This document shows, piece after piece, positions 1 through 11,500 of a stretch of 64,000 nucleotides of DNA (position 1 is the first letter of the stretch; every line of letters begins with the position of its first letter). The stretch comes from Jackrogersella multiformis. Lineage: Eukaryota; Ascomycota; Sordariomycetes; Xylariales; Hypoxylaceae. Position numbers and translations under genes: made by a program. A model generated the notes under the pieces. It was given only the letters and a program-made list of their open reading frames with translations, ran no database searches and had not been told where the DNA came from. Where the stretch lies: the NCBI GenBank assembly GCA_902806575.1, contig CADCXD010000018.1, positions 2,666,001 through 2,730,000 of the forward strand. The letters run 5' to 3'.

Positions 1-593
1 TGAACTATCCGATATACCTTAGTGGATATTCATTCATGTGGATGCCGGAAAAGCCGCCCAGTGTCAGGTTCACTAGGGCTGGGTATGGGTGTGGCAGGTT
101 CTCGCAGGAGGGCTAGATGTGCGTCCTCGGCCTCATCAAGTAAGCCAGGGAATTTAAGAACGCATTGGATTTTCAAGCCCAGGAGATATTGAGTCAGCCA
201 AAGACCAAGGGAACAACAATGCGCCACTAGTATTCCAAGATGCTATATAAGATGATCGTCAACAGGTCTTCCAACGAAACTTGGAGCCTAAACGCTACGT
301 CAACCAGCAAGAAAACACGTCAATGAATATCCTTGGGCTATATAGCCATATGTAATACCGATTGTTACTTCATTCTACTTGGTTAGGCACCGGCAGTGCC
401 TCGTACCTTTCTACTTCTGGGTATCGACTCATACTGGTCTTACTTTGATCCCCTGCCTCGACCCAATAGTATGACTTATGTGCTATTACCAAGCGGCAAG
501 TGGCAGCTCGTCTGCTTGACTTTGACTAACTCTGGTACGCCCCTAATCTCACTGCCACGTCGTGGATATAGCGAGTGACTTCTTGTAGTGTCC
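1..593. other. Left-edge stretch, no resolved gene
   Basis: No open frame here shows a recognisable family. The part after about position 390 may hold the first exon of the transporter that follows, but its translations contain stops and no transmembrane signature that I could join to the later exons. Confidence 0.4.
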
Positions 594-2501
594 ATGGCAC
601 ACTTTGGCTACGACCAGGTTAATTACCATCCACCCTCCTTTATCGACGATTGGCTCACACCCAATGCCAGGGGATCTTTGCAGGTCTTCTCATATCGGCT
701 GATTTCCTCGAGATATTCCCAGAAACTAGGAATCCAAGTGTCTCGGGCATTACCTCCAGCTGCTTCTCTGTGGGTCATGACGCTTGATATTGCCAATCGC
801 GGATGCTGACCGTTGCATAAGCTCGGTGCTTTCTTCGGCTGCCTTGCGTTGTTCTTACTTGGCGATAGAATGGGACGGAAGAAGTCTATCTACGTTGGGC
901 TCGTTGCTAATGTTGTTGGAGTGGTCTTGCAGATTGCAGCTTACCATTTGCCTCAGATGATCGTTGGTCGTCTCATCAATGGATTTGGTAGTATGTTAAT
1001 CCCTCGTCTTTCTCGGTCAACTCACCCGAGAGCTACTCGTAGTCTTGAGAACACCCCTGAAGCTCTCTAGTATTGGACACAACCTTAGAGGCCTAAAATC
1101 TGTTACGTACTAACATCTTACTCTAGTGGGTATCACATCATCAACCTGTCCTGTATTCATGGCGGAGGCTTCACCGTCTCAGATCAGAGGAAAACTTGTT
1201 GTTCTAGGCTCTCTTTGTAACACGGCAGGATTCTGCATGGCCAACTGGATAAACTACGCCCTATTCGACCATGATGGCTCGTTCCAGTGGCGGTTTCCTC
1301 TAGCCTTGCAGCTTATCTTCTCAATAATTGTAGTGGCGTTTCTATCACTCACCGTCGAATCGCCACGATGGCTTCTACTAAGAGGAAGATTCGAGGATGC
1401 TCGAGTAGCGCTCGCTCGACTACGAGGAATGTCACACAACCTCGACGACAAGGATTTGAACGATGACCTCAGATCGATCCAGGAGACACTAGAGAAGGAA
1501 CAGGCAGCTCGGGTGCCTATTGTAGACGGCTTGCTCCATAGAGACTCCTTACAGAACGCTCGTCGTCTATTGCTCAGGCAAGCCACCCTGCATGTTTTTG
1601 TGGGCTAACGGCTACGATGCTAACGCTCTGAAGCTGCGGGACGCAAGCGATGCAACAGTTCAGTGGCATAAATGGGCTGGGCTTTTACCTCCCCACCCTT
1701 TTGATCGAGTCAGTAGGAGTGTCTAGCTCGTATGCAAGGTTGCTAGCCGGAGCGAACGCAAGCCTCTATTTGGGAGCGGCCTTTTTATGCCTATTTCTAG
1801 TTGACCGAGTAGGGAGGCGCAAGTATGGCTATGGCACTACCTATTCTATACTGATAACCTAGGAGGCAGACATGCTTACACGCTTATAGGCTCATGATGT
1901 ACGGGTCCACTGCCATGGGATCCTGTTATCTCATTGCTGCAATAACCCTAAGAGAGGCGGAATTTCACCCAGAGCGGAAAGCAGATCTCGGTAAAGTCAC
2001 AGTTGCCATGTTCTTCCTTTACTACTTCTGCTACGGCACCAGCTTTGCCAAGGTCCCATGGGTCTACAGCTCTGAGATCAACAGTCTCGGGTGGCGCACT
2101 AGAGCCGCCGCCGCCGCTACCGCGACGAACTGGATGAGCGGATTTGTCATCGTTCAGTTCACGAAGGTCGGGGTGGACAACCTCGGATGGGGATTTTACC
2201 TTCGTAAGAGCTTCGTATCTCTGTCATGTCTGAGTTGCCATGGGCTAACCTTATGTGCTACACAGTATTTGCAGGATTCTGTTGGTCATTTCTACCTATC
2301 GTTTTCCTCTTTTACCCGGAAACCTCGCGTCGAACCCTCGAAGATATGGACGAGATATTCAAGCATCGTGATAAGCTATTGGTGTTTAGGGACAGGGCTC
2401 TAACCCAGCGAAGCCGTCCAGATGTGTTTATTGAGGCTGAGCAGAGACGCATCATCGAGTCTTCTGCTCCTGCTCCTGAGCGGGAGTCTCAGGGCGCCTA
2501 G
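594..2501 (+). CDS. MFS sugar transporter, 5' end unresolved (possibly decayed)
   Basis: Membrane transporter of the fungal sugar-porter branch of the major facilitator superfamily, expected in the plasma membrane. The 3' two-thirds splice cleanly: 822-990, 1127-1577, 1634-1822, 1890-2203 and 2266-2501. Diagnostic motifs are GDRMGRKK, the VESPRWLL segment, QQFSGINGLGFYLPTLL, VDRVGRRK, VPWVYSSEIN with GWRTR, and PETSRRTLEDMDEIF. The intron at 1578-1633 begins GCAAGC, a GC-AG intron, and joining it restores phase exactly. The 5' part is the problem. An FGYDQ motif (normally FGYDQG in the first helix) occurs near 606, but in the same frame a TGA at 807-809 precedes the motif LGAFFGC, and the expected second-helix region is not readable. 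Either a 5' intron is hidden here or the N-terminus has been lost by small deletions. Family certain, integrity uncertain. Confidence 0.7.
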
Positions 2502-3266
2502 GATGCAAGTCCTATTCATTATTCTACACAACTACATAGGTAGGTATATACCTAGCTTACGTCCAATTGTACTAGTTGCGTACTCTCCACGGCATACTCT
2601 TACTACCTTTTTACGAATGTCGACAGTTATCTACGAGTGTTTACTTAAAGATGGACCGCATTATGGTAGGTACCAGTCGACCTAGGTATCACATTATCAA
2701 GCAATATTCGAGTGTGCTTCGCAATGAGTCGCTTTTCAAGCAAGCGTTCATTATCAAAAGTGCGAGGCAAGAATGAAAAAATGATCATACATACTCGGTC
2801 ATTTAAATGAAAAGGGGATAGACATAAGTACTTACTGTCTAAAGCGACGGGGTCCAACTCTAGACGGTAGATTAATGGTAGACTCATAGAATACATGATG
2901 GTTAGCAACGTCTCATGCCGTACATAAAACGTGCTCCTTATTTTATATTTACTAGCAAAACACGTAGCTAGATTGACTCTCCGGACAATTCCGGACGGTT
3001 CGGGACGTGACAGATGCGAGTTTAGTCTCTTCAACGTTCTAGTCTTTGCGGAGTTTCGCCTGGGAGGTGTCTATTCCAGCAGCCCCTGATGAACTGTGAC
3101 CATGCCCAGGTTTGTCATACATATTAGTACATACAGTAGTTCGCAAACGGACAAACCGCGACTTTCCCCAATTTGAAACCGTCTTTCCGAACGCCAACAA
3201 TCCTGTGGTGGATTGTGAATGCATCTGTTCTTACACACGCAGTATTCCGCCTACACATGATCGAGT
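2502..3266. other. Intergenic, transporter 3' to VMA16 3'
   Basis: The gap lies between two convergent genes. The longest open frame (2645-3034, minus) resembles no known family and has no supporting splice context. I see no other feature. Confidence 0.5.
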
Positions 3267-4110
3267 TTAAATTACGCCGAAGTCGTTTGCCTTGCCGGAT
3301 ACGAGGAGGCCGATGATTAAGCCGAAAAGACCGAGGACGGAACTGAAGATTTCGATGACGAGGATCTTGACGAAGCTAATAGGTCTCGTTAGCATATCAC
3401 ATGGTTAGGAAGACTAAGTCTTGACATACAGAGAGGGGTCTGCGGCATCCGCCAGAGCAGCTCCACTGCCGTTGATGCCGACGGCAATACCGCAAATTAG
3501 GTTACACCCTCCGACAGTCAAGCCGGACCAGAACAAAGCAAAGCCGGTGTAGTAGGCGTTGGCATCGTATGTTTCGTAAGCGTTGGCGTAGTTGACCTTG
3601 GAGGAGAAGACGATGGCCATGATAACACCGTAGATGGCGACGACTTCGCAGAAGATGATGGAGATCAAGTTTTTGGTTCGGATTCGCGGCGCCTTAACAC
3701 CACCACCGAGGATGGACGAGCCGGTTATGAGGATACCCCTGAACAATTGTTAATCGCGTCGAACTCGATGAGATTCACTGGAGGTTTGTCGTACCATGCT
3801 GCGCCAACAACTGACAATCCAATACAGAGTGCAATTCCGAGATCCGCCCATACGTAGGGAGATACGGTCTCGAGGAAAGCTCCGACCTAGACAACAATTA
3901 GGATTTGATGGAATAAAATAAATAAATAAATAAATAGGCAATTGCAAACTCGAGACGAACATTGAAGGCTTCACCACTACCGGTAAAGAGCATGTCTACA
4001 TAAGGTCAGCCCATCGACTTAGGATCTTCGGTCTAACAGTTGGACATACATAGTCCAACGACTGTGAGGAATGAGGTGAGACCTCCAGCGCTATATGTTA
4101 AGACGCCCAT
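3267..4110 (-). CDS. VMA16: V-type ATPase proteolipid subunit c''
   Basis: Proton-carrying proteolipid of the membrane Vo rotor of the vacuolar ATPase, which acidifies vacuoles and Golgi. Five exons on the minus strand join in phase: 4110-4050, 3995-3961, 3886-3795, 3738-3430 and 3375-3267, giving 201 residues, the usual family length. The exon-spanning motif YMLFTGSGEAFNVGAFLE and the block VVGAAWGILITGSSILGGG identify subunit c''. The ion-binding glutamate is Glu94 in IIFCEVVAIYGV. The remaining hydrophobic segments complete the multi-helix proteolipid, ending in SGKANDFGVI. Intron two holds an AAAT microsatellite. The start lies 613 bp from the divergent ARC1 start. Confidence 0.95.
3912..3936. 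repeat. AAAT microsatellite in VMA16 intron 2
   Basis: About five tandem units of aaat/aata lie inside the 74-nt second intron of VMA16 (3887-3960). It is probably neutral, though it makes up about a third of that intron. Confidence 0.8.
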
Positions 4111-4723
4111 CTCGAAAATGCGTGAGGCGTAGATTGAGTGGCTCGACGATGGTAGGATGGTTTGGCTGCTTCTGATGGGGGGAGGGGGGAGGGGATCAAA
4201 ACAGCTCAAGGGAGCTTAGAATGTGAAAAGTCGCGATTGACGTTTATTACTTTATTACTAGTGTAGGTAGGTATTAATATGTAGGCTACCCTTTCTTGAC
4301 ATTGGTAGGTTGGAGATTACAGATTGGAACCTTGGAACTTTGAAGCTTAGAGAGCTTGGGGTTACACCCGTCCAATGCACCTAAATGGAGCACGGCCCGA
4401 CCTACCTCCGAAACTTGAATCAGTTCATAAATCTAGATATGCATATATGTAGCTAACCAGATAATTCAACTATCAACTACATTACATAAATTTCATCCCA
4501 CCGAGCAGATGAGTCAATTGAATGGAGGGGCACTTTCAACTCTCAACTTTCACCTTTCAAACTTATTGAACCCCTCCCTTCTCTCTTAACGCCTAAACTT
4601 CTCTCTAATACTGTTATTTCTGCGACACTTTTCTGAGTCGCAGTCAGTTAGAGAGCTACCAAGCTGTCACTACTTCGCATTGTCCGCCCTCTTTCACGAG
4701 GTATATTTTTCCGGACTATCACC
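4111..4723. promoter_or_regulatory. Divergent promoter region of VMA16 and ARC1
   Basis: A 613-bp gap separates two housekeeping start codons facing away from each other. It carries strong C/T-rich tracts at about 4528-4620, common upstream of highly expressed fungal genes, and a GGGGGGAGGGGGG purine tract near 4178-4193. I saw no clear TATA box. Confidence 0.5.
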
Positions 4724-5938
4724 ATGGCCGCCCTGGAATCGCAGAAGCTCTCTCCCACCGAAGAGACTGAGGTCCAACAATGGATCACCACGTCAGAGCG
4801 ACTCAAGAGCTCGCCATCTGACACCTCTATTCTTGAAAAGCTCAACTCCCACTTGACCTCTCGAACCACCCTCCTCGGTACCAAACCTTCCAAGGCCGAC
4901 GTCGCTATCTACGAATCCCTCGCTGCTACCGTGAAGTCGTGGACCCCCGAGCAGCGCACCGGCGAGCACGGTCATCCTCATATCCTCCGACACCTCGACT
5001 TCGTCCAGAATTCCGGAGTATTTAGCTTGAACGTCAACGACCCGGACAAGATCAAGGTCGACCTTGACGAGGTCCTCTACGTCAAGCCGCCCACCGATGC
5101 CAAGGCAGAGAAGGAACGCCTAAAGAAGGAGAAAGCCGCCGCCGCCGCCGCCGCCACGGGTGGTGCGAGCGGCATCACCACTACGCTTGTCGATCGAACG
5201 AAGGCTGCGGTCGAGACGGTTAAGGATGCGGTTGTCGAAGCAAAGGATCAGGTCGCAGCAGCTGCAGGCGTTGCCACCGAAAAGCCCAAAAAGGAGAAGA
5301 AAGAGAAGGCACCCAAAGCCCAGAAGGCCCCTACCGCCCCTAAGCCAGCGTCGCCTAATTCGATCGAGATAAGAGTCGGCCACATCCTGAAGGCTATCAA
5401 GCACCCCGAAGCCGACAGTTTATTCGTCTCTACGATTGCCATGGGCGACGCGCCTGGCACCGAGGATACCACCGAATACGAGGGGCAGGTCTGCCGGACT
5501 GTCTGCTCTGGTCTGAACGGCGTGGTACCCCTGGGGGAGATGCAGAACCGCAGGGTCGTCCTCGTCGCCAATCTGAAGCCCGTCAAGATGAGGGGGATCA
5601 AGTCGTCTGGTCTGGTCCTGTGCGCGTCCCCAAAATTAAAGGAGGGCGAAGTAGACGACCACAAGGGGCCGTTCGAGCTTGTTGCCCCGCCTGCCGACGC
5701 AAAGGTTGGCGAGCGCGTGACCTTCCAGGGCTTCACCGGCGAACCTGATGGTATCCTCAACCCCAAGAAGAAGATCTGGGAGACCTTCTCTGCGGGATTC
5801 GCTACGAATGAGAACTTGGAAGTCGTGTTTGACGGCCGCCTGGTTAAGGAGGCAGGGAAAGAAGAAGTTGCAAAGCTTGTCACGGCCAGTGGAGGCGTGT
5901 GCACAGTGAAGAGCTTGAAGGACTCTCCAGTACGATAA
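4724..5938 (+). CDS. ARC1: tRNA-aminoacylation cofactor Arc1/G4p1-like
   Basis: Cytosolic tRNA-binding cofactor that in yeast holds methionyl- and glutamyl-tRNA synthetases in one complex and raises their affinity for tRNA. The intronless 404-residue frame has three parts: an N-terminal GST-C-like helical domain (about 1-125), an Ala/Lys-rich basic linker (about 130-210), and a C-terminal EMAP-II-like OB-fold tRNA-binding domain beginning at PNSIEIRVGHILKAIKHPEAD (about residue 212) and running through ANLKPVKMRGIKSSGLVLCA to the end. The start codon sits in a strong context (caccATGG) after a pyrimidine-rich leader. The domain order matches Arc1p rather than a bacterial MetRS C-terminus. It is divergent from VMA16. 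Confidence 0.92.
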   Translation: MAALESQKLSPTEETEVQQWITTSERLKSSPSDTSILEKLNSHLTSRTTLLGTKPSKADVAIYESLAATVKSWTPEQRTGEHGHPHILRHLDFVQNSGVFSLNVNDPDKIKVDLDEVLYVKPPTDAKAEKERLKKEKAAAAAAATGGASGITTTLVDRTKAAVETVKDAVVEAKDQVAAAAGVATEKPKKEKKEKAPKAQKAPTAPKPASPNSIEIRVGHILKAIKHPEADSLFVSTIAMGDAPGTEDTTEYEGQVCRTVCSGLNGVVPLGEMQNRRVVLVANLKPVKMRGIKSSGLVLCASPKLKEGEVDDHKGPFELVAPPADAKVGERVTFQGFTGEPDGILNPKKKIWETFSAGFATNENLEVVFDGRLVKEAGKEEVAKLVTASGGVCTVKSLKDSPVR

Positions 5939-6086
5939 ATCACCCAAATCACCTATGGAACTATAGATGAATCCGGCGAATTGGCCGATCGACTTAGAGA
6001 AGACATGAAAATTAAGCTAGATTCAGAACTGCTAACTACAACTTTTTCTCCATCAATTGCCTAGACTTCCGTCCCAACTAATTCGT

Positions 6087-6730
6087 TCAATTGCCTGGCG
6101 TATTCCATGGTGGCGTCTCGATAGTCTGGGATGTGATAGTAGGGGTGTTGGGACATCCAGTCGTGTAGGTGATCCATTGAGTCGGGATGGGGCAAGCAGC
6201 ACAGGTCGGGCAGGCCCCAGTCGACACGTACGATGTCGAGGTTGTCGGACAGCAATCGGTGGCGCACGGGACTGTCACGCTCGAGACTCTGATAATCTGG
6301 GGGCAGATCTGATCCGTCGGTCTCGCCGCGCACGACAGGGTCGGGCAAGTAGCTACGTTCGCGTCAGCAATCGAGCCTAGGAATTACCTAGGAACTAGTA
6401 GGCATAGGCTGTATAAGCAGCACTCACAGGACTGAGCTTCTCGGGTGTAAGTGTAACACTCGTGAGTCTTGACCCAAGCAGTGGTATGCTCGAAATCGTC
6501 AATTGTCGTCGAGCAGTGTCCTGGGATCGTAGGAGTAGGCGCTTTGGAGATGGGACCTCCTTGCGGCATGGCTGCGGCTACATTACTGTGAGGCGAGAAG
6601 ATACTGTTAGTCCAATGCGCATGCATATCTACCTAGATAGGTAGTTATGTATAAGTGAGACACGGATAGCTTACCAAAGAGCCAGCAGCGCGGCGGCCGC
6701 AGACACGAAAGCGCGAGACGAGAACAACAT
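6087..6730 (-). CDS. Small cysteine-rich secreted protein
   Basis: Three exons (6730-6675, 6585-6428, 6352-6087) join in phase to give 159 residues. The N-terminus MLFSSRAFVSAAAALLAL followed by CNVAAA is a typical signal peptide, with cleavage predicted after about residue 24. The mature part of about 135 residues carries about 12 cysteines, including the clusters TCPTLSC, PCATDCC and CPTCAAC, so several disulfides are likely. I know no precise family. The profile (short, secreted, Cys-rich, Thr/Pro-rich, isolated, with its own TATA box) is that of fungal effector candidates or small wall proteins. A second frame through exon 3 (6061-6348) is also open but splices out of phase and lacks the cysteine pattern. 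Function unknown. Confidence 0.82.
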
Positions 6731-6849
6731 GTTGAGAATCTTCCTAACTTTGGTAAGTTCTAGGAGTAGTTAGATTATAGATTGTACCGTTGAAGAGCTG
6801 GGTTGGATAGAAGCCCTTTGTTGACTACTATAGGGGGCATGGAGGTCCT

Positions 6850-6857
6850 CTTATATA
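6850..6857 (-). promoter_or_regulatory. TATA box of the Cys-rich secreted protein
   Basis: On the minus strand the sequence reads TATATAAG, 120 nt upstream of the ATG at 6730. That spacing allows a start site about 30 nt downstream and a leader of about 90 nt. A strong TATA box suits an inducible secreted-protein gene more than a housekeeping gene. Confidence 0.5.
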
Positions 6858-8580
6858 CTGTGCAAGATCTACGTCACTCCCCGTCACTTTCTCATCGTTT
6901 CCATCCACCGCCAAGCGTAATAAGAAAGCACGAGGCAAGCCAAGGGCGGCGAGGCGCGCTCCCTCTTACATGCTCAAATGAGAAATAATAAAATGAGCAG
7001 TAAGATTCATCTAACTGAGCACAGTACGTGCGTAGCTACAGTGGGTACCTCCAAGGTCAATTGCTTTAATTTTTTTTTGGTATCCTCCAGTCGTACAGAA
7101 ATCCTCCTACCGTCGTTCTTGAGTCTCACGTTCATCATCTTACCACGCATCGAACTAGACATACGACTCCTGATAGGCCGAGATGAGATCGAAGCTAGGC
7201 GGGAAAATGTAAGACGGGGAAGGGAAATGGCACATTAACAAAGAGGAAAAAGAAAAACGAAAGAATACCTAAGGCCAAGCCCCTTTTTTCCCCCGTACCG
7301 GGTAAAAGTCCGCGACGAGCTCGCACTTTGCGAGTTCGCCTGACTTCAGCCTTACACGCCGTATCGGCCGTCCCTGCAGCGTATAGCCTACCTATGTGTA
7401 GTGTAGTGTACACTATGTATGCGTCGTAAAATCTCATCGCATCTCATGATCTCAGCCCGGTTTGCTATGGGAGCGAATCATACGCGCGGATACATGCCTA
7501 CATAGGTAGACGGGCTGAATGGGAGCTCGTAATTCCTTTCGTCGTACCCACCGAGTCCGAGCAGCAGAGACATGCATCCATATCTGGCTCTCTTGCTTAC
7601 CTTATGATATACACACTCGGCACAATACTTTAATGCTTTGTAGCTCCCAGTAGGTATGCCTACCGTCATGTCTACCTCCTACGTGTGCGGGTATTGCCTA
7701 GGTACGTTGGCTTGATACCTACCCATATAACCTTCAACTCCTATTCGCAAAGTATTACACAAACTATTCTATAAACATACGTTATATGCAAGGTACCTAA
7801 GTAATATGTATACCTATATGTCTCTACCAGGTAGGTATGCAATGTGACGAGTCCTAAAAATAGCGACCCCCGGATATTAGCACGGGTTCCTTCCGGCATT
7901 CTGGGTCGAGCCGCGAGCGTTCCTATAGGCGGGCCCCAAGTTCCCGCTGACACGGTACCGAGCCCGGTGAATAGCCTCAAATATACACTACATACATAGT
8001 AATATGTAGTGTACAATTATCGGTGAGAGTCAGCTGACCTAATCTCCTTCTCAAGTTTAAGGAGTGAGTAGGATGTCTACCTACCTACACTGCCTACCTA
8101 ATATCCCTAAGGATCGTCAAGCTGTTGCGGTATTATCTGGAGAGTAAAGAACGTGTTTCGCCTTGCCTACCCAGACCCTGGACGATATAAATTGTATACT
8201 GCTTTAGGCCGAAGAAACACGGATAGGTTGGTATTGACAGTTTCCAAAAATCTTATAATTGTCTGCTTAATTTGTACATCATGTGGAGGGGGGTGGCCCT
8301 TTTTGTTCGCATCCACCCCGACTACCCGATTTCTACCCCTATACCCCTTAGTGGTCTTCCCCTCCAGACCAACCTCGTGAGCAGGTACTATACAGATTTT
8401 ACATATGCGATGCATATACAGCTGAATGCCGCTATGGTTTTTCGCCCCTCTGTTATGCGCCATCCGAACACGTTTTTTATCACCAGACGCCGCATGATGC
8501 ATTCGCTAATAATGAAGTAAACATGTTATAATACCACCCGCACATTCAACCATCGTGAGTGCTCGAGCTTGCCGATGAGC
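6858..8580. other. Intergenic, secreted-protein promoter to RPO41 3' end
   Basis: The stretch is rich in short TACCTA and GTAGGTA motifs (for example 7690-7730 and 8075-8105). Several open frames of 60-110 codons on both strands show no family resemblance and no splice logic. I see no gene. Confidence 0.5.
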
Positions 8581-11500
8581 TCACGAGAAGAAATACTTGC
8601 TTTCCTTTAGTCTCGAAACATCAAATTCTCCCTAGGTTCGGTTAGCCCATTGCATCAATAGATATATAATCCCGTATATACTAACCTTCTGGGGGACCGT
8701 GGGCAAAGTGAGCGGAAGCCACACATTGAGGCCGTTAGAACTTTTGTTCGCCTTTGCTCTTGACTTCATAATTGATTTCATGGCCGTACCCGCGAGCTCG
8801 GTTTCGAATCGGGAAAGCCCTATCATGTCTTTGAATTGCTCAGGTTCTCCACTGAATTCAATGTCAATGTCCAGCTTCCTAGAATTATTAGGCTTATCAG
8901 CTTCTGAACCAAGGGCTAGCTCATCATCGTCATTTTCATTTCCTGTTTCTACTTCTACCTCGGCTTCGGCCGCGGCGTTTTCGCTAGGAATATTGCCCAA
9001 CCCGATTGCTTCCATCTCTTCGGTGCTTGATAGAGGCTGTGATTCCGATATCTCTTCAAGAATGCTAGCAGGCGTCACCATTTCTCGGCCTTTCTCGACC
9101 TCCTTTGGGTCCGAAGAGTTTAATAGTAGCCACCTCTCGCGCTCCTCAAGCAGTTCGGCTTTCAGATTCAACTTTTTCTTCTTGCGGAGCGCGAGGATCT
9201 TGGTTGCAGCGGGAGTACCTCGTTGGACCTTGCTCAGATAAATGGAACCTTTATATCGAGCTTCAAACTCGGACGCAAGGCGCCCAATGACATCTTCACT
9301 GTGTATCCTAACAAAGCAGTCACGCAAGACGCGGTTCATGACATCGATGTCGCAGGCGTGTGTCCAAAACGAATCGTGAACGGCCGCGAACGAAAGGCCA
9401 TGTTCATCGCATTCCAACGCAGACAGCAGCATGTGGCTGGCATCTAAAGAATGTATAAAGTTGGGAGGGAATGCTTGCAGTTGCTTTCGTCGATTGACAG
9501 GATCAGACCGCTCGGGCACCTGCAAGGTCAAATCTTGGATGGATGTGGCGATGATACGAGTCCCGTTCTTGCGGTACGGCTGGACGATGGGCATGCGAAG
9601 GGGGGTGGTCCAGATGACTGTCGACCTGAACTGGCTAAGGAGCTGCTCACTGGACGACGCTGTCCTCTTGGGGGTGCGAGCATATGGGATCGGTTTAGAC
9701 ATCGCTTCTCCGTTGGCAATCCGGTCCATCTGTTCTGGAGTAAGAGCACGGCACACTCGACCAGCACACTCTCCAAACCAGTATTGGATATCATGAGCTC
9801 CACGGAACATGGTGGACAGGCCCTTGAAGATCTTCATGGCAATATAAGAAGCGAGCACATTCGTCGGCACGCCTGTCTCCTCGGTGATATTTGGGTAAGC
9901 CGCTTCAAGCTGCTTCGCTACTTGGGCCTTTGCTCCGACGAATGTGACGCCGTAGACGTTCGTCATGACGGTTTGCTTCACCACTTTTCTTGTTATCTTG
10001 CCGTCGATCGCCTTCGCGAGGAAATTATCAACTTTCACGTCATCCGCAATGCTTTGTTTCACCAGGTCGGCTACTGCAGAGTATACGTCTGCTGGACGAT
10101 CCGAGGGTTCTAGATTCACCTGCTGAGCACCCCATAGATCACCACCGAGGGCGGCATAGTGCTGCAATCCATTGCATGTGCCATCCTGGTGAACAGGAAG
10201 ATGAGATACGTATTTAATGGGATCGGGAGACTGCAAAGCGGCCTTTAATTCGAAACAGGTTGCCAGACATTGCCAGGCATCCTCAGCCTGGAGCCACCAT
10301 CGCTGCCCCGTGAGAGGATTGGTAGCGGAGTCGTAGATCTCATCGAGATGGTCTGCTACAAAGGCCTCCCGTTCCTTCAAGCTCGCCTTATCATAGCCAA
10401 ATACATTTGCCAGGTGAATTTTTAACCAACGAAGTCCATTCTCACCAAGCTCCTTCCCCTTGGCAAAACAGAGTATGCCTCGGACATGGTCGGCACCCAT
10501 GTGGTTCAGGAATGTAGGGACCGGATAGGCGCGTCCTCGGAAGTCCATGTTATGCGGGAAGTAGAAGGTCTGGTCCTGGAAGGCCCTAGCAATCTCGAGC
10601 TGAAGATTCATAAAGCACCGCTCGGAATGTTTGCCCGATTTTTCGTTCTCCACGGCCCTCACGGCCTTGAGCCAGTCCCGTCGCTGCAAGGGATTGTCCG
10701 AAGCCTCTGGTTCTACAGGTACGGGGATATCGGGATTTAGCGGAGGGATGTTCGCTACTTCTTTGCCGCTGTTCCACGCTTCAAGCATTACATTAAAAAT
10801 GGGCTTGTTGATTCGCCATGCTGTTCGGCCAAGAACATCGAGGCCTTTGCTGACTTGCTCCAGATCGCCCCTCCGCATGGCTGCTTCGGCATATACCCTT
10901 TGGTCCTTCTCGCCATATTTGACCCGTATGAGCTGAGTAGGATACTCAATGAAACCCCCTTTATCGAATTTAGTCCAGGGCTCTGGCTCAACAACCATCG
11001 GAAGGTGTCTCGCGAGGAAATCTGCCGGAGGCTCTCGCTTTAAAATCTCAACAAGAATTTTATTCGGCATAATTAGGCCGACCTTCTTTCCCCTTCGAGG
11101 TATCGTCGTATGAGCCATGGCGGGTTGTTTCTGGCTAACAAGCACTTTGGTTTCTGGATGCTCCCGAACCACAGTCACTTTCGCGGTCTCTATTAGAGCA
11201 GACAGTAAAGCGACGCTGACTTTGGTTTTAATCAAGAGAGGCCATGCCGTAGTTTCGTAGATGGGTGCATCCACCACATTAGGCGTCTTGCCAGCGTCAG
11301 CAGGTAGCTGAGCTGCCGACGAGCTTGTTGTATTCTCTTGTTCTCCATCAATAATAGGTGCATTCGTCACATTAGGCTTCTCGCCAGCATCGGCTGATAG
11401 CTGAACTGCCGGTGAGCTTGCTGCATCACCTTTCTTTCCGTCGACACTTGGTTTGCTCTTCTTTTTTCCGAGTTTGGCTTTGAATTCAGCGCGCTGTTTC

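Noticed and set aside
1578..1633. Apparent frameshift and stop in the transporter
   Set aside because: A GC-AG intron removes it and restores the conserved motif, so it is not evidence of a pseudogene. The 5' end remains a separate question.
2645..3034. 129-codon open frame on the minus strand
   Set aside because: No family resemblance, biased by chance stop scarcity, overlaps shorter frames in other phases.
6061..6348. 95-codon frame overlapping the last exon of the Cys-rich gene
   Set aside because: It does not splice in phase with the signal-peptide exons and lacks the regular cysteine pattern.
9451..10113. 220-codon open frame antisense to RPO41
   Set aside because: Mirror of a conserved coding exon; no independent motif.
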